Below, one piece after another: positions 45,294 to 54,019 of a DNA stretch of 64,000 nucleotides (its first letter is position 1; the number at the start of each line of letters is the position of its first letter). The notes under the pieces are model-generated. The model was not told where the DNA came from. It made no database searches and saw only the letters and a program-made list of their open reading frames with translations. The position numbers and the translations under genes were made by a program. Origin of the DNA: M55B127 sp034521955 (GTDB taxonomy: Bacteria > Bacillota > Halanaerobiia > Halanaerobiales > M55B127); the NCBI GenBank assembly GCA_034521955.1, contig JAXHLT010000003.1, positions 310,001 to 374,000 on the forward strand, written 5' to 3'.

Positions 45294-47623
45294 TGACTGA
45301 AGAAATGATTGGTAAAAGCGTTAAAAGAATAAAAGCATTAGAAAAGGTAACTGGTAATGCAACATTCGTACATGATATGGAAGTACAAGGTATGTTGTAT
45401 GCAAAAATGAAATTAAGTCCACATGCACATGCTAAAATTGTTAATATAGATACTTCAAAAGCAGAAAGATTACCTGGTGTATGGAGTGTTTTAACTGGTA
45501 AGGACTTACCTTATAAAGTTGGACTTTATCTTGTAGATAAAGACATCTTAGCTGTAAATAAGGTTAGATATCAGGGAGAACCAGTTGTTGCTGTAGCAGC
45601 TGAATCAGAAGAAATTGCTGAAAAGGCTATTGAATTAATCGAGGTAGAATACGAAAAATTAGATGCAGTGTTAGATGTAAGAGATGCTGTTAAAGAAGAT
45701 GCTCCATTGGTTCATGAAAATATAGAAGAATTAGAAAGTGCACCTGTCTTTTTCCCAAAAGCAGGAACAAATATTGCTCATCACACTAAAATTAGAAAAG
45801 GTGATGTAGATAAAGGTTTTGAAGAAGCAGACTATATTATAGAAAATGAATTTGATTTACCGATGGTTGATCATACTGCAATGGAGACACATACTTCAAT
45901 TGGTCAGTGGAAACCAGGTAAAAAAGTTAAATTATGGACAAGTGCTCAGTCACCATTTGCTGTTAGAAATCTATTAGCAAACGGACTACACTTAAACCAT
46001 GAAGACATAGAAGTTACCGTACCTTATGTTGGTGGTGGTTTTGGTGGTAAAGCTGGAATTCACTTTGAACCACTTGTAACTTGTTTATCAAGAGCTTCAC
46101 AAGGTAGACCTGTTAAAATTACAATGTCTAGAATGGAAGAGTTTAACTCTGTACCTGTTAGACAGGGACTATTCTCTAGATTAAAAACAGGTGTTACAAA
46201 AGATGGTAAAATTGTTGCTCAAGAAACTGAATTCTTATGGGATAGTGGTGCTAATGCAGACTATGGTGTAAATGTTACTAGAGCTGCTGCAACAGCTGGT
46301 GCTGGACCATATGAAATAGATAATGTTAAATTAGATTCAAAAACTGTTTATACAAATAAGATATTTGGTACAGCTTATAGAGGTTTCGGACACCTTGAAA
46401 TCTTATGGGCAATAGAAAGACAGATGGACTTAGTTGCAGAAGAAATTGGTATGTCACCTTATGACTTCAGAATGAAAAATGCTTTAAGAAGAGGTTCTGT
46501 AACAATTACTGGAGAACACATTGGTGAATCTCATGGTAAAATCACAGAATGTCTTGAAGCAGTTGCTAAAGAAATTGATTTTGATAATAGAAGTTCTGAA
46601 GACTTAGAAAAAGGTAAAAAACGAGGTAAAGGTATTGCGTTATTACACAAAGCACCTGCAATGCCTACAAACACTGGTACTGCTGCATTCTTGAAGTTTA
46701 ATGAAAATGGTTCTGTTAACTTAACATTATCATTAGTTGATTACGGTCAAGGTACTTATACTGCCTTAGCTCAAATAGTTGCAGATCAGTTAAAGATGCC
46801 TGTTGAAAAGGTAAATGTTGTATTTGAACAAAATACCGACACACAACCTTATGACTGGCAGACAGTTGCTTCTAAAGGTCTATTTATGTCAGGTAATGCT
46901 ACTATTAAAGCTTGCCAAGATATGGCACAACAGCTTAAAGAAGTAGCAGCACAACCTTTAAGAGCTTCTGTTGAAGACTTAATTATTGAAGATGAAAAAG
47001 TTAAAATTAGACACCATAAAGATCAATATGTAACCTTTAAAGAACTTGCAATGGGTTATACCTATCCAAATGGTAATGGTATTGGTGGTCCTTTAGTAGC
47101 AAGAGGTAATTATATTGCTCAAGGTCTATCAAATATTGATCCTGAAACCGGTCAAGGACATCCTGCATTAGACTGGACTTATGGTGCACATGCAGTAGAA
47201 GTAATCGTTGATGAAGAAACTGGTGAATTTGAAGTTAAAAGAATTGCATCTGCTTTTGATGTTGGTAAAGTAATTAATGAAAGCAATGTAATTGGTCAAA
47301 TTCAAGGTGGAGTAATTCAGGGTTATGGTTCAGCTGTAATGGAAGGTTATCAGTTCAGTGATGATGGTAGATTATTAACTAACAGCTTTACTGACTACAA
47401 AGTTCCATCTATAGCAGATATACCAGAATTAACACCAATTATCATTGAAAATGCACAAGAAGATGGACCATATGGTGCACGTGGTGTTGCAGAACATCCA
47501 ATGATTTCAATTCCACCTGCAGTAGCTAATGCTGTTCAGGATGCAATTGGTGTACAACTAAAAGAGATGCCAGTAATTCCAGAAAAATTATATGAATTAA
47601 TTGAAGAAAAGAAAAATAGATAA
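45293..47623 (+). CDS. Molybdenum hydroxylase, molybdopterin-binding subunit
   Basis: A 776-residue catalytic subunit of the xanthine dehydrogenase family. Mo-cofactor segments include VGGGFGGKAG, GTAYRGFGHLE and the C-terminal YGARGVAEHPMIS, where the Glu of the usual GxGE motif is kept but the Gly before it is Ala. GTG start after GGGAGGT. It hydroxylates an aromatic N-heterocycle or aldehyde using water. In this island uracil to barbiturate is the natural guess; xanthine is an alternative. No XdhC-type maturation gene or selenium-dependent hydroxylase gene is seen nearby. Confidence 0.88.
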   Translation: MTEEMIGKSVKRIKALEKVTGNATFVHDMEVQGMLYAKMKLSPHAHAKIVNIDTSKAERLPGVWSVLTGKDLPYKVGLYLVDKDILAVNKVRYQGEPVVAVAAESEEIAEKAIELIEVEYEKLDAVLDVRDAVKEDAPLVHENIEELESAPVFFPKAGTNIAHHTKIRKGDVDKGFEEADYIIENEFDLPMVDHTAMETHTSIGQWKPGKKVKLWTSAQSPFAVRNLLANGLHLNHEDIEVTVPYVGGGFGGKAGIHFEPLVTCLSRASQGRPVKITMSRMEEFNSVPVRQGLFSRLKTGVTKDGKIVAQETEFLWDSGANADYGVNVTRAAATAGAGPYEIDNVKLDSKTVYTNKIFGTAYRGFGHLEILWAIERQMDLVAEEIGMSPYDFRMKNALRRGSVTITGEHIGESHGKITECLEAVAKEIDFDNRSSEDLEKGKKRGKGIALLHKAPAMPTNTGTAAFLKFNENGSVNLTLSLVDYGQGTYTALAQIVADQLKMPVEKVNVVFEQNTDTQPYDWQTVASKGLFMSGNATIKACQDMAQQLKEVAAQPLRASVEDLIIEDEKVKIRHHKDQYVTFKELAMGYTYPNGNGIGGPLVARGNYIAQGLSNIDPETGQGHPALDWTYGAHAVEVIVDEETGEFEVKRIASAFDVGKVINESNVIGQIQGGVIQGYGSAVMEGYQFSDDGRLLTNSFTDYKVPSIADIPELTPIIIENAQEDGPYGARGVAEHPMISIPPAVANAVQDAIGVQLKEMPVIPEKLYELIEEKKNR

Positions 47624-47642
47624 ATAACTAAATACTGATAAT

Positions 47643-47679
47643 AACCGCTGCCAATTTAAAAAAGGCAGCGGTTTTTTTT
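47643..47679 (+). terminator. Intrinsic terminator ending the catabolic island
   Basis: Stem AACCGCTGCC / GGCAGCGGTT followed by eight T. It closes the molybdenum hydroxylase operon. Confidence 0.93.
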
Positions 47680-47750
47680 ATTATTTACTTGAAATTTTAT
47701 CAAATTTCATTTATAGTAAATTTAAGAATATTTTTTAAGGGGTGTAAATT

Positions 47751-48560
47751 TTGTATGTATATGCATTAGTAGGTGTTAGCGGTTCAGGAAAAAGCCATAG
47801 AGCGGCATTTGTTGCTGATAAATATGATATCCCTCTTATATTAGATGACGGCCTTTTAATATACAAAGGGAGGATTTTAGCGGGTAAATCTGCTAAAAGA
47901 GACCAAAAAAAGATACAGGCAATAAGAACCGCAATTTTATTAGAAGAAGATCACCTCAATGAGTTAATTGAAGCATTAGATAGAGTAAATGAAGATAAGA
48001 TATTGATCTTAGGTACATCGATGAGAATGATAGAACGTATTGTAGATAATTTAAAACTAAATGGAATTGATAGGACTATTAAAATAGATGAAATTGCTAA
48101 TAAAGAAGAAATTGAAAAAGCTATTCAAACTAGAAAAAATGAAGGGAAACATGTAATACCGGTTCCTAAAATTGAGGTTAAATCCAGATTTCCTGGTTAT
48201 TTTATACACTCATTAGAACTTTTTTTGGGAAAAGGAAAAGGTTCTATTAAAAAAGAGAAAACAATTGTAAGACCGAAGTTTTCATACTTTGGTAATCTTG
48301 TTATATATAATAACGTGTTAAAAGATATAATTTCTTATGAACTGTCTAAAGAAGGTGATAATCTTGACATTAAGTCAATACATATCGAAAAAAAAGACAA
48401 TGAAATTTGTGTTAATATAGAAATTGTATTAAAATATGGAATAGATATTGAAAAATACATAAATGAACTGCAAAATAAACTGAATATAAATATAGATAAA
48501 TTTACAGGATTATTTTTAAATAACTTAAACTTTTATGTTAGTTCACTTAATGTAGATTAA
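47751..48560 (+). CDS. P-loop ATPase with C-terminal Asp23-like domain
   Basis: A 269-residue conserved protein of unknown function. The N-terminus has a Walker A loop, VGVSGSGKSHRA (8-19), then LDDGLLIYKGRILAGKSAKR; this P-loop part runs to about 165. The C-terminal part (about 175-269) resembles the Asp23/Gls24 fold, including KYGIDIEKYINELQ, which parallels VEYGTNIHEVANN of the asp23 product. TTG start after AAGGGGTG. It lies 14 bases before fabG, so it may be co-transcribed with fatty acid genes; I do not know its role. Confidence 0.65.
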   Translation: MYVYALVGVSGSGKSHRAAFVADKYDIPLILDDGLLIYKGRILAGKSAKRDQKKIQAIRTAILLEEDHLNELIEALDRVNEDKILILGTSMRMIERIVDNLKLNGIDRTIKIDEIANKEEIEKAIQTRKNEGKHVIPVPKIEVKSRFPGYFIHSLELFLGKGKGSIKKEKTIVRPKFSYFGNLVIYNNVLKDIISYELSKEGDNLDIKSIHIEKKDNEICVNIEIVLKYGIDIEKYINELQNKLNINIDKFTGLFLNNLNFYVSSLNVD

Positions 48561-48574
48561 AAGGAGATGATAAC

Positions 48575-49319
48575 TTGCTTTTAGAAGGACAGGTTGCTGT
48601 TGTAACCGGTAGTTCTCGAGGCATTGGTGCTGCTACAGCAATAAAATTAGCTAAAGAAGGTGCAGACCTTGTAGTTAATTATAATAGTGATAAAAAAAGT
48701 GCAGAAGAAACTGCTGAAAAAATTAGAGAACTTGGTAGAAAAGCTTTAGTAATACAGGGCAATGTATCTGATGGTAAACAAGCAAAAAATTTGATTAAAT
48801 CAACTGTAAAAGAGTTTGGTAAAGATAGATATTTTAGTCAATAATGCTGGTATTACAAAAGATGGTCTATTATTAAGAATGAAAGAAAAGGATTTTGAAG
48901 ATGTAGTTAATGTTAATTTGAAAGGTACTTTTAACTGCACAAAACATGCAATTCGATATATGATGAAACAAAGAAATGGTAAAATTGTTAATTTAAGTTC
49001 TGTTGTTGGATTAATGGGTAATGCAGGACAGGCTAATTATGCTGCTTCAAAAGCTGGTGTAGTTGGTTTTTCTAAATCAGTAGCAAAAGAGGTATCTAAA
49101 AGGGGAATTAATGTTAATGTTGTTGCACCAGGTTATATCTTAACTGATATGACCGAAGAATTACCTGAAAATGTAAAAGAAGAAATGTTGGATAACATTC
49201 CTTTAAATAGATTTGGAGAAGTTGAAGATGTTGCAAATGTAATTTTATTTTTGGTGTCTCCATTAGCTAATTACGTAAATGGTCAAACTATAAATATCGA
49301 TGGAGGTATGTTAATGTGA
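48575..49319 (+). CDS. fabG: 3-oxoacyl-ACP reductase, one +1 frame break
   Basis: NADPH-dependent ketoreductase of fatty acid elongation. The N-terminus has VAVVTGSSRGIGAATA. The frame is open to GGT AAA (48818-48823), then one extra G at 48824 shifts it. It resumes as ATA GAT ATT TTA GTC (IDILVNNAGITKDGLL), with the YxxxK site in NYAASKAGVVGFSKS and the usual C-terminus INIDGGML. Skipping the base gives 247 residues, exactly the family norm. Unshifted reading ends after 89 residues, before the catalytic site. TTG start after AAGGAGATG. No second fabG is in the window. Confidence 0.9.
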
Positions 49320-49334
49320 AAGGAGGTGAAAATG

Positions 49335-49568
49335 ATGGCAGAAGTATATGATAGAATAGTAAAAGTAGTATCAGAAGAACTTGCAATTTCAGAAGATGAA
49401 ATCACTGAAGATGCCTCATTTATTGACGATCTTGGTGCTGATTCATTAGATGTTGTAGAGCTTGTTATGGCTTTAGAAGAGGAATTTGATATTGAAATTC
49501 CTGATGAAGACGCAGAGGAGATAGCAACTGTATCTGATGCAGTTAATTATATTGAGGAAAATCTTTAA
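49335..49568 (+). CDS. acpP: Acyl carrier protein
   Basis: Carries growing acyl chains on phosphopantetheine. The attachment serine is in DDLGADSLDVVEL. It is acidic and 77 residues from ATG 49335; AGGAGG at 49321-49326 would also serve ATG 49332. It follows fabG by 15 bases and precedes rnc, the common fabG-acpP-rnc order. Confidence 0.96.
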   Translation: MAEVYDRIVKVVSEELAISEDEITEDASFIDDLGADSLDVVELVMALEEEFDIEIPDEDAEEIATVSDAVNYIEENL

Positions 49569-49586
49569 ACTTTAATATATAATATA

Positions 49587-49612
49587 GGGGGTATAATATT
49601 TATTATACCCCT
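49587..49612 (+). promoter_or_regulatory. Hairpin in the rnc leader
   Basis: GGGGTATAA (49588-49596) pairs with TTATACCCC (49603-49611), extended by flanking A-T pairs, between acpP and rnc. No T-run follows, so it is not a good terminator. It could be a processing site, for example for RNase III itself. Confidence 0.45.
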
Positions 49613-49654
49613 GATTAATTAAGAAAACATTATAATAGGTGTGGTGAAATTTTA

Positions 49655-50362
49655 ATGAAAGATTTTTTTGCAGAAAAAAAGTTAAATGAGTTGGAAAATA
49701 AAATAGATACTAAATTTAGTAATAAAAAACTACTAAGACGTGCCCTAACACATAAATCATTCGCAAATGAAAATTCTGAACTTAATATAAAAGACAATGA
49801 AAGACTTGAATTTTTGGGGGATTCAGTATTGAGTTTATCTATCAGTACTTATATTTTTAATAAGTATGATGGCTATAAAGAAGGAAAATTGGCAAAAATA
49901 AGATCTGTAATTGTGAGTGCACCAGTATTAGCCCAAAAAGCTATAGAGATTGATGTAGGTAGACACCTTTTATTAGGTAAGGGTGAAGAACTTTCTGGTG
50001 GAAGAAACAGAAATTCGATATTAGCTGACACAATGGAAGCAATTCTTGGTGCAATATATTTAGATCAAGGTTTTGATTATGCTTTTGAATTTATTATTAA
50101 CAGCTTTAAAGCATATATATTTGAAGTTGATAATGGTAATTACATTCAAGACTACAAAACAATGTTACAAGAAGTAATTCAAAAAAATAGCAATGACAGA
50201 CCTGAATATGAGGTTGTAAAAGAAAAAGGACCTGATCATAATAAAAAATTTTATGTAGTTGTATACTTTGAAAATAAAGAACTCGGTTTTGGAAAAGGTA
50301 AAAGCAAAAAAGAAGCCGAACAAGAAGCTGCTAAACATGCTTTAGAACAACTAGAAAACTAA
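49655..50362 (+). CDS. rnc: Ribonuclease III
   Basis: Double-strand RNA endonuclease. The catalytic signature NERLEFLGDSVL (Glu/Asp metal ligands) and DTMEAILGAIYLD are present. A C-terminal double-stranded RNA-binding domain (about 160-235) ends KSKKEAEQEAAKHALEQL. It is 235 residues, full length, downstream of acpP as in many Firmicutes. Confidence 0.96.
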   Translation: MKDFFAEKKLNELENKIDTKFSNKKLLRRALTHKSFANENSELNIKDNERLEFLGDSVLSLSISTYIFNKYDGYKEGKLAKIRSVIVSAPVLAQKAIEIDVGRHLLLGKGEELSGGRNRNSILADTMEAILGAIYLDQGFDYAFEFIINSFKAYIFEVDNGNYIQDYKTMLQEVIQKNSNDRPEYEVVKEKGPDHNKKFYVVVYFENKELGFGKGKSKKEAEQEAAKHALEQLEN

Positions 50363-50376
50363 TCAGTAATTTTCAT

Positions 50377-50402
50377 GCACCCTATATTAGGGTGTATTTT
50401 TA
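50377..50402 (+). terminator. Intrinsic terminator after rnc
   Basis: CACCCTA, loop TAT, TAGGGTG followed by TATTTTTATT. It separates the fabG-acpP-rnc unit from the aromatic amino acid genes. Confidence 0.75.
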
Positions 50403-50423
50403 TTGAAAAAGGAGTTATAATTT

Positions 50424-50792
50424 ATGTATACTATTAGAGGAGCGATAACAGTTGATAAAAATGATAAGAAAACGATTTTAACAGCTGTAAAGCAGTTAAT
50501 AGAAACTATAATAAAACAAAACAACTTAAAACAAGAAGAAATAATTAGTTTTATCTTTTCGACAACCAATGATCTTGATCAAGTATATCCAGGTCAAGCT
50601 GTAAGAGATATGGGGTTTACCAAAACTTCTATTATGTGTTTACAGGAAATGAAAGTAAAAGCTTCTTTAAATAAATGTATAAGAGTCATGGTATCAATAA
50701 ATAATGAAAAAGAGAAAAGTGATATAAAACATATTTATTTAAAAAAAGCTGCAATTTTGAGAGAAGATTTAAACTTTTTATCTAAGGAGTAA
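50424..50792 (+). CDS. aroH: Chorismate mutase, AroH type
   Basis: Converts chorismate to prephenate. The monofunctional AroH fold of Bacillus is indicated by YTIRGAITVDKNDK, FIFSTTNDLDQVYPGQAVR and CIRVMV; 122 residues is normal. It is intact and starts 6 bases upstream of aroF. With aroF and aroA damaged downstream, its substrate may not be made by this cell unless other copies exist. Confidence 0.92.
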   Translation: MYTIRGAITVDKNDKKTILTAVKQLIETIIKQNNLKQEEIISFIFSTTNDLDQVYPGQAVRDMGFTKTSIMCLQEMKVKASLNKCIRVMVSINNEKEKSDIKHIYLKKAAILREDLNFLSKE

Positions 50793-50797
50793 AAATA

Positions 50798-51412
50798 ATG
50801 ATTGTAAAGTATAAGAAAAAAAATAAAGATTACTATAATTTAAAAGAATATTTAAAACAAAAAAATATTAATACTTTAATTAGAGTAGATAATGAAAAAC
50901 CTGTATTAATAATTGTTTCAAAATATGATAACAGCTTATTAAATAAAATCAATAATAATTTTAATCCAACAGATGTTTTACAAGAAAATCAAGCTGAAAA
51001 ATATTTAAACAAGAATAGATTTATTAATCTTAAAGAAAATAAATATTTTTTGGAAGATGAATTTAATATTATTGCTGGTCCTTGTTCAGTGGAAAGTAGA
51101 GATCAGATGAAAACATTAGGTGAACATTTATCTAAGCTGAAGATAAAGTTTATTAGAGGGGGAGCATTTAAACCGAGAACTTCTCCCTATCAATTTCAGG
51201 GTTTAAAAGAAAAAGGTTTAAAACTGTTAGAAGAAATTGCTGATGAATATAATTTTAAGATAATAACAGAAGTTATGGATATAAAGAATATTGAAAAAGT
51301 TGCAGATTATTCTGATATACTACAGGTAGGTTCACGAAACATGTATAACTACAGTTTATTAAAAGAATTAGGTAAAATTAATAAACCTATCTTATTAAAA
51401 AGAGGTAGGTGA
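50798..51412 (+). pseudogene. aroF: DAHP synthase (aroF type), truncated at 3' end
   Basis: First enzyme of the shikimate pathway. The N-terminal regulatory domain (about 1-75) and the first part of the barrel are present: IIAGPCSVES, GGAFKPRTSPYQFQG and DILQVGSRNMYNY. The reading then runs NKPILLKRG and stops at TGA, leaving 204 of the usual 335-340 residues and losing the C-terminal strands with metal ligands. What follows directly is aroA sequence, so a deletion removed the 3' part of aroF, any gene between, and the 5' end of aroA. Confidence 0.85.
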
Positions 51413-52595
51413 GGGCAAATCTAAAATTAATAATCTATTGGAGGCTAAAGATGTTAAAAAAACGTTAAATGCCTTTAAAATTATGGGGATTAATATAAAG
51501 AAAGATAATGATAACTATACTGTTAAAGGAACGGGAATTGATGGCTTAAATTCTCCTCAAAATGTAATAAATTGCGGTAATTTATAAACTACTATGAGAT
51601 TATTAAGCGGACTTTTAGCTGGATCAGGTCTTGATATAACTCTTGATGGAGACAATTCTTTAAGAAAACGTCCAATGGACCGTATAATCAAACCTTTAAA
51701 AAAGATGGGGGCAAAAATAACAGGAAAAGATAATTTATATTGTCCATTAAAGATTAAACCTGCAAAATTAAATTCGATTAATTATAAATTACCGGTAGCA
51801 AGTGCTCAAGTCAAATCAGCATTATTATTAGCAAATTTATATACAAATGATACAATGAAAATAAAAGAGCCTAAAATATCTAGAAATCATACAGAACTAT
51901 TAATGAAGAAGTTAGGGTTAGATATAGAATTTGATGGACAAAGTATTGTTTTTAACTCTGAGGATATTAAAATTCCTAACTTTGAATATAATATTCCTGG
52001 AGATTTTTCACAAGCAGCATTTTTTATTACTGCCGCATTATTAATTCCTAATAGTGAAATAGTAATAAAAAATGTTAATCTAAATCCCACTAGAACTGGC
52101 TTTTTGGATGTTGTAAAAGAAATGGGTGCAAATATAGAAATTATAGATGTACAAAATATTGATGAAGAGCCGGTTGGCAGTCTTTTGGTTAAACATAGCA
52201 GATTAAAAGGGATAAAGGTTGATGAAAAATTAATCCCTAAAATGATTGATGAAATATCATTAATAGCTATTATAGCCTTAAAAGCTCAAGGGGAAACCGA
52301 AGTAAGGTCAGCATCTGAATTACGAGTAAAAGAAAGTGACCGACTTTTAGTTTTAGATAAAGTTTTTAAAGTATTAAACTTAGATTATGAAATTTTTAAT
52401 GACGGATTTAAAATTAAAGGTCCACAAAGTATACAAAATAATAGACTAATTGATTCTTTTAATGATCATAGAATGGCGATGGCTTTTTCTATATTAGCTT
52501 TAATTTCTGAAAATGGATTAAAAATTGAAAATATACAGTGTATAAATAATTCATTTCCAAATTTCTATAAAATATTAGATGAAATAATTAAATAA
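51408..52595 (+). pseudogene. aroA: EPSP synthase, 5'-deleted with internal stop
   Basis: The remnant begins GEGKSKINNLLEAKD, matching about residue 35 of AroA onward; the N-terminal PGDKSISHRA segment with its catalytic Lys is gone. The frame carries a TAA at 51585-51587 inside the otherwise conserved GN-SG-TTMR motif (here GNL, stop, TTMR). After it the sequence is complete: RKRPMDRIIKPL, VKSALLLANL, FNDHRMAMAFS. From ATG 51594 333 codons remain open. The enzyme cannot be active as written. The rest looks little decayed, so the damage is recent or an assembly error. Confidence 0.85.
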
Positions 52596-52611
52596 TAAAT
52601 GGGGTGTTAAA

Positions 52612-53277
52612 TTGTCAACTTCAATTGCTATCGACGGTCCAGCAGGTGCTGGAAAAAGCACTATTGCAAAAATGTTAGCTGAAAAACTAAATTACACTTA
52701 TTTAGATAGTGGTGCTATGTACAGAGCAGTAACTTATTTAGTTTTTGATAATAATGTAGATATTAAAGATAATAATAAAATTATAAAACTTACAAAAAGT
52801 ACTGATATAGATATTGATTATAGTAATAATGAGTTTAAAATATTTATTGATAATAAAGATATATCTGATCAAATAAGATCTGAGGTTGTAGATAAAAATG
52901 TTTCTACAGTTGCTCAGATAAAAGGTGTAAGAGATGAATTAGTAAAAAAACAAAGAAAAATTGCAAATTCTAAAAATATAGTTATGGATGGTAGGGATAT
53001 TGGTACAAGAGTTTTACCAAATTCTGATTATAAGTTTTATATAACTGCAACAGTTAAAGAAAGAGCAAATAGAAGATATCAGGATATACTAGACAGAGGA
53101 GTAACTAAAAAAAGTTTAGAGGAAGTAAAAAATGAGATAGTAAAGCGAGATAAAATTGATTCAAATCGAAAATATTCTCCATTAAAAAAAGCAGATGATT
53201 CTATTGTTGTTGATACAACAATGTTAAGTAAAAAGGAAGTATTACAAAAACTTCTAAGTTACATCAAAGGGGAGTAA
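52612..53277 (+). CDS. cmk: Cytidylate kinase
   Basis: Phosphorylates CMP and dCMP. The P-loop IDGPAGAGKSTIAK, YLDSGAMYRA and VMDGRDIGTRVLPNS are diagnostic; 221 residues is normal. TTG start after GGGGTG. It lies in the usual aroA-cmk-plsC-ispH-rpsA order of Clostridia-like genomes, which shows that the damaged aroA was the native copy. Confidence 0.95.
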   Translation: MSTSIAIDGPAGAGKSTIAKMLAEKLNYTYLDSGAMYRAVTYLVFDNNVDIKDNNKIIKLTKSTDIDIDYSNNEFKIFIDNKDISDQIRSEVVDKNVSTVAQIKGVRDELVKKQRKIANSKNIVMDGRDIGTRVLPNSDYKFYITATVKERANRRYQDILDRGVTKKSLEEVKNEIVKRDKIDSNRKYSPLKKADDSIVVDTTMLSKKEVLQKLLSYIKGE

Positions 53278-53281
53278 TAAT

Positions 53282-53878
53282 ATGGGTAAAATAATTTACT
53301 GGGTAAGCTATTATCTGATCAATTTGTATTTAAAAGTAGTGCACAAATTTAAAGTCAAAGGTAAGGATAATGTACCTAAATATGGTCCATTAATAGTAGT
53401 ATCAAACCATGTCAGTTATTTAGATCCTCCAATTGTTGGAGCTGCTGTGAAAAGACAACTCCATTTTATGGCTAAAACAGAACTATTTGAAAAAAAATGG
53501 TTTGGCTATATTTTAAAAAAGATGGGGACCTTTCCTGTAAAAAGAGGTGTACCGGATAAAAGTGCTATAAGAAATTCATTAAATATTTTAAATAATGATC
53601 AGACTTTATGTATGTTTCCTGAAGGAACTAGAATAAAATCTGGTGAACTAGGAGAAGCAAAACCAGGAGTCACACTAATAGCTTTGATGAGTAAAAGTCC
53701 AATTTTACCTGTTGCTATTAAACATTCTGATGATAAAAACAAATCTCTTCAAGTTGCTATTGGTAAGCCATTTTTACTTGATGAGTATTATGATAAAAAG
53801 TTAAATAGGGATCAAAAAGATGAAGTTGGCCAGTTAATAATGAAAAAAATTGGTAAAGAGCTTAAAACTCTGAATTAA
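53282..53878 (+). CDS. plsC: 1-acyl-glycerol-3-phosphate acyltransferase
   Basis: Adds the second acyl chain in phosphatidic acid synthesis, at the membrane. The catalytic HxxxxD motif is in VVSNHVSYLDPP, with FPEGTRIKSGELGEAKPG as the substrate-binding block. It is 198 residues, with a hydrophobic N-terminus. It starts 4 bases after cmk. With PlsX and PlsY in this window the full acyl phosphate route to phosphatidic acid is present. Confidence 0.93.
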   Translation: MGKIIYWVSYYLINLYLKVVHKFKVKGKDNVPKYGPLIVVSNHVSYLDPPIVGAAVKRQLHFMAKTELFEKKWFGYILKKMGTFPVKRGVPDKSAIRNSLNILNNDQTLCMFPEGTRIKSGELGEAKPGVTLIALMSKSPILPVAIKHSDDKNKSLQVAIGKPFLLDEYYDKKLNRDQKDEVGQLIMKKIGKELKTLN

Positions 53879-54019
53879 ATATTTGCCTTTTATCAAAAAA
53901 TATGTTATTTTAATAATATCTATGAGCAAGTATTAATACAGTATTTATTATAACTATTGTTACACAGGTTAGGAAGTTGTTGGACAGGTCTTGTTTTGTT
54001 GTTTTGGAAGGAGGTGAAG

